64,000 nucleotides of DNA from DATJLY01 sp963773665 (GTDB taxonomy: Bacteria; Pseudomonadota; Alphaproteobacteria; ATCC43930; CGMCC-115725): NCBI GenBank assembly GCA_963773665.1, contig CAVZBZ010000001.1, forward strand, positions 186,001 through 250,000. Direction: 5' to 3'. Numbering within the stretch: position 1 is the first letter of the stretch; the number at the start of each line of letters is the position of its first letter. The translations under genes and the position numbers were made by a program. Under the pieces are notes generated by a model, which saw nothing but the letters and a program-made list of their open reading frames with translations, was not told the DNA's origin and searched no databases. Positions 59,630-64,000 of the stretch are shown here, in pieces.

Positions 59630-60579
59630 CGCGGTTCGCCGTCACGCGGTTATTGCAGACGGCGGCGGTGCTCGCCGTCATGTCGTTCGTGATCTACGCG
59701 CTGATCGGCCTGATGCCGGGCGACCCGATCGATGTGATGATCGCGTCCGATCCGCACCTGACCGCGGCGGACGCGGTGCGGCTCAAGGCGCTCTACGGGC
59801 TCGACCGGCCGCTCGTCGAGCGCTACCTCGCCTGGGCGCAGGCGGCGCTCCACGGCGATTTCGGCTATTCGCGGCTTTACATGCGGCCGGCGCTCGCGGT
59901 GCTGGGACCGCGGCTCGCGAACACGGCGCTGCTCATGGGGACGAGCCTCGCGCTGGCGCTCGGGCTCGCCGTCCCGCTCGGCATCGTGGCCGCGCGCCGG
60001 CCCGGATCGGCGTTCGACGGCGCCGTCAATTTCGTGGCCTTCGCCTTCATCTCGGTGCCGTCCTTCTGGCTCGCGCTGATGCTGATCTTCGTGTTCGCGG
60101 TGGCGCTCGGCGTCTTGCCGGCGGGCGGGATCGCGACCGTCGGCGACGGCGGCGCGCTCGACCGCATCCAGCACCTCGTCCTGCCGGTCGCGACCTTGAC
60201 CTTGGCGAGCATGGGAAGCCATTTGCGCTATGCGCGCGCGGCGATGATCGAGGCGCTGACGCAGGATTATATCCGCACGGCGCGGGCCAAGGGCGCGGGC
60301 GAGCTGCGCGTCCTTCTGGGCCATGCGCTTCGGAACGCGCTCATCCCGATCATCACGGTGGCGGCGCTGTCGATGGGCTCGCTGTTCTCGGGCGCGCTCG
60401 TCACCGAGACGATGTTCGCCTATCCCGGCATGGGGAAGCTCATCTACGACGCGATTTTGGGCAACGACTACAACCTCGCGCTTGCCGGGTTGCTGCTGGC
60501 GACGGCCATGACGCTGCTCGCGAACCTCGCGGCCGACATCGCCTATGCCGTGGCCGACCCGAGGATCAGCCTCGGATGA
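59626..60579 (+). CDS. ABC transporter permease, DppB/OppB type
   Basis: 317 aa with six predicted membrane segments. The N-terminus RFAVTRLLQTAAVLAVMSFV and the EAA loop IEALTQDYIRTARAKGAGEL are canonical. It forms the membrane pore together with the next gene. It overlaps the binding-protein gene and the next permease gene by 4 nt each (ATGA), a tightly coupled three-gene unit. Confidence 0.92.
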   Translation: MTRFAVTRLLQTAAVLAVMSFVIYALIGLMPGDPIDVMIASDPHLTAADAVRLKALYGLDRPLVERYLAWAQAALHGDFGYSRLYMRPALAVLGPRLANTALLMGTSLALALGLAVPLGIVAARRPGSAFDGAVNFVAFAFISVPSFWLALMLIFVFAVALGVLPAGGIATVGDGGALDRIQHLVLPVATLTLASMGSHLRYARAAMIEALTQDYIRTARAKGAGELRVLLGHALRNALIPIITVAALSMGSLFSGALVTETMFAYPGMGKLIYDAILGNDYNLALAGLLLATAMTLLANLAADIAYAVADPRISLG

Positions 60580-61460
60580 GCGCGGCGGCGGCCCTTCCCC
60601 GAAGCGGCGTCCGGCGGCGGCGGCGCATGCGGCTTCCGGGCCTGACGCTGCTTGCGCTTGGCGCTGCGGTGATGCTGATCCCGGCGCTCGTCGGCGCGGC
60701 CGGCGACCGGGTCGATCTCCGCGCGCGCCTTGCGGCACCGTCATGGGCCCATCTCCTCGGCACCGACGCGTTGGGCCGCGACCTTTTGCTGCGGCTCGCC
60801 GAGGGCGGACGCGTGTCGCTTCTCGTGGGGTTCGTGGCGGCGCTCGCCGCGGCAGGGCTCGGCACCGCGATCGGGCTCGTCGCCGGCTATCGCGGCGGGC
60901 GGACGGATGCGCTTTTGATGCGCATCACCGACGGCGTCATCGCGCTGCCGCTTTTGCCGCTGCTCGTCGTGCTGGCGGCGCTCGATCCGAAAAAGCTGGG
61001 CCTCGGCGCGCTCGCGCAGTCGGACGCGCTCAGCCTCTATCGCATCGTCGCGCTCGTGGCGCTGGTCGGCTGGACCACGGTCGCGCGGCTCGTGCGCGGT
61101 GCAGCGCTGTCGCTGAAGGCACAAGACTTCGTGCGCGCCGCCGAGGCGATGGGCGCGCGACCCTCGCGGATCATGCTCGTCCACATCCTGCCCAACCTGG
61201 CAGCGCCGATCATCGTCGCCACCACGCTCTCGGTCGGCGAGATCATCCTGCTCGAATCCGTCCTGAGTTTTTTGGGGCTGGGCATAGCACCCCCGCTGGC
61301 GAGCTGGGGCAGCATGCTCACGGGCGCGCAGGAGACGATCGCGCTTGCACCCCAGCTCGGCCTCTACCCCGGCCTCCTCATTCTCGTGACGGTGGTCGCC
61401 TGCAACTTCCTTGGCGACGGGTTGAGGCAGGCGCTCGATCCGCGCGGCGCGCGGGAGTAG
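60576..61460 (+). CDS. ABC transporter permease, DppC/OppC type
   Basis: 294 aa. LGTDALGRDLLLRLAEGGRV and the EAA loop LKAQDFVRAAEAMGARPSRI, then SVLSFLGLGIAPPLASWGSM, are diagnostic. No ATPase genes (DppD/DppF type) follow; the next gene is a cupin. The transporter must therefore borrow ATPases from another locus. Confidence 0.92.
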   Translation: MSAAAALPRSGVRRRRRMRLPGLTLLALGAAVMLIPALVGAAGDRVDLRARLAAPSWAHLLGTDALGRDLLLRLAEGGRVSLLVGFVAALAAAGLGTAIGLVAGYRGGRTDALLMRITDGVIALPLLPLLVVLAALDPKKLGLGALAQSDALSLYRIVALVALVGWTTVARLVRGAALSLKAQDFVRAAEAMGARPSRIMLVHILPNLAAPIIVATTLSVGEIILLESVLSFLGLGIAPPLASWGSMLTGAQETIALAPQLGLYPGLLILVTVVACNFLGDGLRQALDPRGARE

Positions 61461-61491
61461 ACTTGCCGTCTCTCTTCGAGGAGGTCAGGCC

Positions 61492-61866
61492 ATGGCACCC
61501 GACGCAAATATTGGCGCGCTCGCCTCGCGCTTCGTCGATATCGAAAAGATGCCGTGGATCGATTCCGGTCCCGGCAACAAGCTCAAGGTGCTGCATCGCG
61601 ACGCCGCGAGCGGGCTTCTCACCATCATCACCAAGCTCGCGCCGGGCGCCAGCATCCCGATGCACACGCACGAGGATCTGGAGCAGACCTACATCCTCGA
61701 GGGCGCGCTCGTCGACGACGAGGGCGCCTGCACCGCCGGCAATTTCGTCGTGCGCCAGAAAGGCAGCCGGCATCAGCCGGTGGCGCCCGATGGCTGCACC
61801 ATGCTGGTCTTCTTCATGAAGCCGACGCAGTCGCTGCTGAAGATGCTGGCGAAGCACGGGCTCTGA
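61492..61866 (+). CDS. Small cupin-domain protein (ChrR-like cupin)
   Basis: 124 aa, one cupin barrel. The metal motif is PMHTHEDLEQTYILEGAL with a later His in GSRHQPVAPDG. It resembles the cupin of ChrR-type anti-sigma factors and related stand-alone enzymes. It follows the transporter by 31 nt and may belong to the same transcript. It is convergent with the M20 gene (6 nt). The substrate is unknown. Confidence 0.75.
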   Translation: MAPDANIGALASRFVDIEKMPWIDSGPGNKLKVLHRDAASGLLTIITKLAPGASIPMHTHEDLEQTYILEGALVDDEGACTAGNFVVRQKGSRHQPVAPDGCTMLVFFMKPTQSLLKMLAKHGL

Positions 61867-61872
61867 CGGCGG

Positions 61873-63039
61873 CTATTCCCCCAGCGCGCGGGCGACGAGG
61901 CGGGCCCAGTAGCTGGCGCCCAAAGGCAGGATCGCGTCGTTGAAGTCGTAGTGCGGATTGTGCAGCGCGGCGCTTTTCTCGCCCGTGCCGTTGCCGATGA
62001 AGATGTAGGCGCCGGGCTTGGCATTGAGCATGAAGGCGAAGTCTTCCGATCCCATGGTCGGCTGCACGTTGCGCTCGACGCGGCTTGCGCCCGCGACATC
62101 GCCGGCGGCGACGATGCATGTCTCGACCTCGGCCGCGCGGTTCACCGTGGCGGGATAGCGCCGGTCGTAGCGCAGCTCGACCGTTGCGCCCATCGCGTCC
62201 GCGACGCCGCGGGCGATGCGCAGGATGCCCGCCTCGATCGCATCCTGAACCTCGGGCTTGAAGGAGCGCGCGGTGCCGCGCAGCACGACATGATCGGGAA
62301 TGACGTTCCAGGTGTCGCCGCCGTGAATCTGGGTGATGCTGACGACGGCGCTGTCGAGCGGATGGGTGTTGCGGCTCGTTATGGTCTGGAGCGAGGTCGC
62401 GATCTGCGCCGCGCAGATGACCGGGTCGATGCCGAGATGCGGCAGCGCCGCGTGCGTGCCCTTGCCCTCGACGACGAGCTCGAAGAGATCGCAGGCGGCG
62501 AGCATCGGGCCCGGCCGGATCGCGAAATTGCCGACCGGCAGGCCCGGCCAGTTGTGCATGCCGTAGACCGCATCGACCGGGAATTTCTGGAACAGCCCCT
62601 CCTCGACCATCGCCTTGCCGCCGCCCTCGTTCTCCTCGGCAGGCTGAAAGATGAAATGCACGGTGCCGGCGAAATTGCGCGTCTCGGCGAGATAGCGCGC
62701 GGCGCCCAGAAGCATGATCGTGTGGCCGTCATGGCCGCAGGCATGCATCTTGCCGGCGACGCGCGAGGCATGATCGAAACCGTTCTTCTCCGCGATCGGC
62801 AGCGCGTCCATGTCGGCGCGGAGCGCGATTGCCGGGCCCGGCCGGCTGCCCTGCAAAGTGCCGACGACACCGGTGCGCGCCAGGCCGCGATGCACCGCAA
62901 TGCCGAAATCCTGAAGGCGCGCCGCGACGAAATCGCTCGTGTCGCGCTCCTCGAAGGCGGTTTCGGGATGGGCGTGGAGCCGCCGTCTCCAGCCGGTCAT
63001 CTCAGCGTGGAATTCGGCGATGCGGTTGATGATCGCCAT
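61873..63039 (-). CDS. M20-family amidohydrolase (hippurate hydrolase/N-acyl amino acid hydrolase type)
   Basis: 388 aa. Metal-binding motifs are RADMDALPI, HACGHDGHT and QPAEENEGGGKAM (catalytic Glu); the dimerisation segment VVEGKGTHAALPHLG and the final NVQPTMGSEDFAFML and HNPHYDFND are typical. It hydrolyses amide bonds of N-acyl or aromatic amides in the cytoplasm. With the peptide-type transporter beside it, an amide or peptide scavenging role is plausible. Confidence 0.92.
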   Translation of the reverse strand: MAIINRIAEFHAEMTGWRRRLHAHPETAFEERDTSDFVAARLQDFGIAVHRGLARTGVVGTLQGSRPGPAIALRADMDALPIAEKNGFDHASRVAGKMHACGHDGHTIMLLGAARYLAETRNFAGTVHFIFQPAEENEGGGKAMVEEGLFQKFPVDAVYGMHNWPGLPVGNFAIRPGPMLAACDLFELVVEGKGTHAALPHLGIDPVICAAQIATSLQTITSRNTHPLDSAVVSITQIHGGDTWNVIPDHVVLRGTARSFKPEVQDAIEAGILRIARGVADAMGATVELRYDRRYPATVNRAAEVETCIVAAGDVAGASRVERNVQPTMGSEDFAFMLNAKPGAYIFIGNGTGEKSAALHNPHYDFNDAILPLGASYWARLVARALGE

Positions 63040-63085
63040 GGCCCCTCCTCGCGCCGGACGGAGGATAGGGACCGGGGACCGAGGG

Positions 63086-63310
63086 TCAATCGTCCTCGTC
63101 CGCCGCCGAATCCGGCGCATCGCGGCGCGAGCGAATTTCCAGACGCTCGCGGCGCAAACGGTCGATCAGCTGGCGGCGGTAATGCGGGTCCGCGACAACT
63201 CGATCCATGTCGATGTCGCCGGCAAGAGCGTCCTCGAGGACGCCAGCATCTGCCTTCGTCTTTTGCATTGCCCCAGCCCAAGCATCGGCAACCCCCGGCC
63301 GCCGCTCCAT
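63086..63310 (-). CDS. Small hypothetical protein
   Basis: 74 aa from the ATG at 63310; the frame is open to a GTG at 63376. The sequence AMQKTKADAGVLEDALAGDI, then DMDRVVADPHYRRQLIDRLR, is helical and ends in an acidic tail (DSAADEDD). It has the look of a small regulatory or adaptor protein, but none is recognised. No clear ribosome site. Confidence 0.5.
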   Translation of the reverse strand: MERRPGVADAWAGAMQKTKADAGVLEDALAGDIDMDRVVADPHYRRQLIDRLRRERLEIRSRRDAPDSAADEDD

Positions 63311-63431
63311 CGAAAATCGGGGTGAACTCTGGATAAGGCTGGGGATAAGTGCCGGAATCGAATCGGGAAAACCCACGCAAGCCCGCGCCTTTCAAGGCGA
63401 TGGCGGGAGCCCTGCGTCAGAATGTCGCGGC

Positions 63432-63965
63432 CTAGCCGCGGCGCCGTTTGCGCCGGCGCTTTTCGCGCGCTTGCGCCTTGGCGCGCTCTTCCTCGGCCTT
63501 CTTCTTGGCCTCGGCGCGTTTCTGCGCGTCGATCGCCTTTTGATAGAAATAGGCGAAGTCGTAGACCGTCTGATCGTACTGGTCCCAGCAAACATATTCG
63601 CGGCAGTCGCGCGGCCGCGCCGAATAGACGCTGCAGCGCCGGTCGGCGGTCAGGAACTGGCAGGCGTCGTAGCCCGACTTGATGAGCTTCTCGCCTTTGC
63701 GCGTGACCTCGACGACGTGCTTTTCCTCGAACTCGCGCACGGTGAGGCCCAAATGCTTCGCAAGGCGCCGCTCGTCTTCGCGGTGCACCTCGACATAGCC
63801 CGCGAGCTTGCAGCAGAAGCTCGCGCATTTGAGACAGCTGAGCGGCGGATTTTCAGTCTTCGATTCGGCGGTCACGGTCACCTGCGGCATGGCGCGTCGC
63901 AACGCGTCAAGAAATACATCTTTGCGCCGGACGATGTCACGGAAGACCTTCGGCAGCGGTTTCAT
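63432..63965 (-). CDS. YkgJ-family cysteine-cluster protein (putative zinc/iron-chelating)
   Basis: 177 aa. The cysteine cluster LSCLKCASFCCKLAGYVEVH, then GYDACQFLTADRRCSVYSARPRDCREYVC, matches the UPF0153/YkgJ family, thought to bind metal or an iron-sulfur cluster. The Lys/Arg/Glu-rich C-terminal tail (about 35 residues) is an addition. The ATG at 63965 has GCGAGGCGG upstream; an ATG at 63971 is the alternative. The remaining 35 nt to the window end show no gene. Confidence 0.82.
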   Translation of the reverse strand: MKPLPKVFRDIVRRKDVFLDALRRAMPQVTVTAESKTENPPLSCLKCASFCCKLAGYVEVHREDERRLAKHLGLTVREFEEKHVVEVTRKGEKLIKSGYDACQFLTADRRCSVYSARPRDCREYVCWDQYDQTVYDFAYFYQKAIDAQKRAEAKKKAEEERAKAQAREKRRRKRRRG

Positions 63966-64000
63966 TCGCATCCGCCTCGCGCCATAGTGCGGCCAAAGCG

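Noticed and set aside
1..64000. CRISPR arrays, rRNA genes, insertion-sequence transposases
   Set aside because: No regularly spaced repeats, rRNA-like segments or transposase motifs were seen. The only recombinase is the tyrosine integrase at 30.5 kb.

Overview
The window is GC-rich, tightly packed bacterial DNA whose gene content and order point to an alphaproteobacterium. The strongest hint is the block leuA - mreB - mreC - mreD - mrdA (PBP2) - rodA at 38.3-45.9 kb, an order I associate with Rhodospirillales-type genomes. A candidate CtrA box and a DUF2336 protein fit the same class. The genus cannot be named from this sequence alone.

Layout. (1) 0-13.3 kb: a catabolic neighbourhood. A fumarate-reductase-like flavoprotein diverges from a three-subunit molybdenum hydroxylase (CoxM/L/S type) that is translationally coupled to a split thiamine-diphosphate decarboxylase. 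After these come a cupin, a MetE C-terminal-like protein, a UbiD-type decarboxylase, a quinone oxidoreductase broken by frameshifts, an enoyl-CoA hydratase and a dihydroxyphthalate-decarboxylase-like protein. (2) 13.4-14.4 kb: a solute-binding protein. (3) 14.4-16.5 kb: an arsenic operon arsR-arsI-arsC-aqpS with a readable promoter. (4) 16.5-22.8 kb: an alpha/beta hydrolase, a luciferase-like monooxygenase, a binding protein, a Spy-like protein, a second MetE-like protein, an RraA-like aldolase and a DoxX protein. (5) 23-29 kb: a binding protein paired with a chemoreceptor, a lytic transglycosylase, a decayed chemoreceptor tail and a secreted phosphoesterase. (6) 29.3-30.1 kb: two AT-richer membrane proteins of unknown function.

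(7) 30.27-36.20 kb: a 5.9-kb integrated element in a tRNA-Lys(CTT) gene. A 46-bp copy of the tRNA 3' end lies at the left edge beside a tyrosine integrase. Paired GGGTCCG repeats sit just inside both ends. The element carries a run of overlapping small genes (HTH, winged-helix-like, 70 aa, RuvC-like, zinc-knuckle) and then tiny genes of unknown role on both strands.

(8) 36.2-38.2 kb: two tandem paralogous binding proteins without a transporter. (9) 38.3-45.9 kb: the cell-shape genes and leuA with a candidate leader peptide. (10) 46-64 kb: FAH-family and Hyi-family enzymes, a TonB-like protein, RecQ, DUF2336, DUF488, Mug, a GH13 glucosidase, a luciferase-like monooxygenase, a peptide-type ABC transporter lacking its ATPases, a cupin, an M20 amidohydrolase and a YkgJ-like protein.

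Sequence quality. The essential gene mreB, the integrase 3' end and the quinone oxidoreductase each carry apparent frameshifts, and tRNA-Lys has an extra base in its anticodon stem. In mreB and the integrase the simplest repair is removal of one T from a TT pair. Several of these may therefore be sequencing or assembly errors rather than biology.
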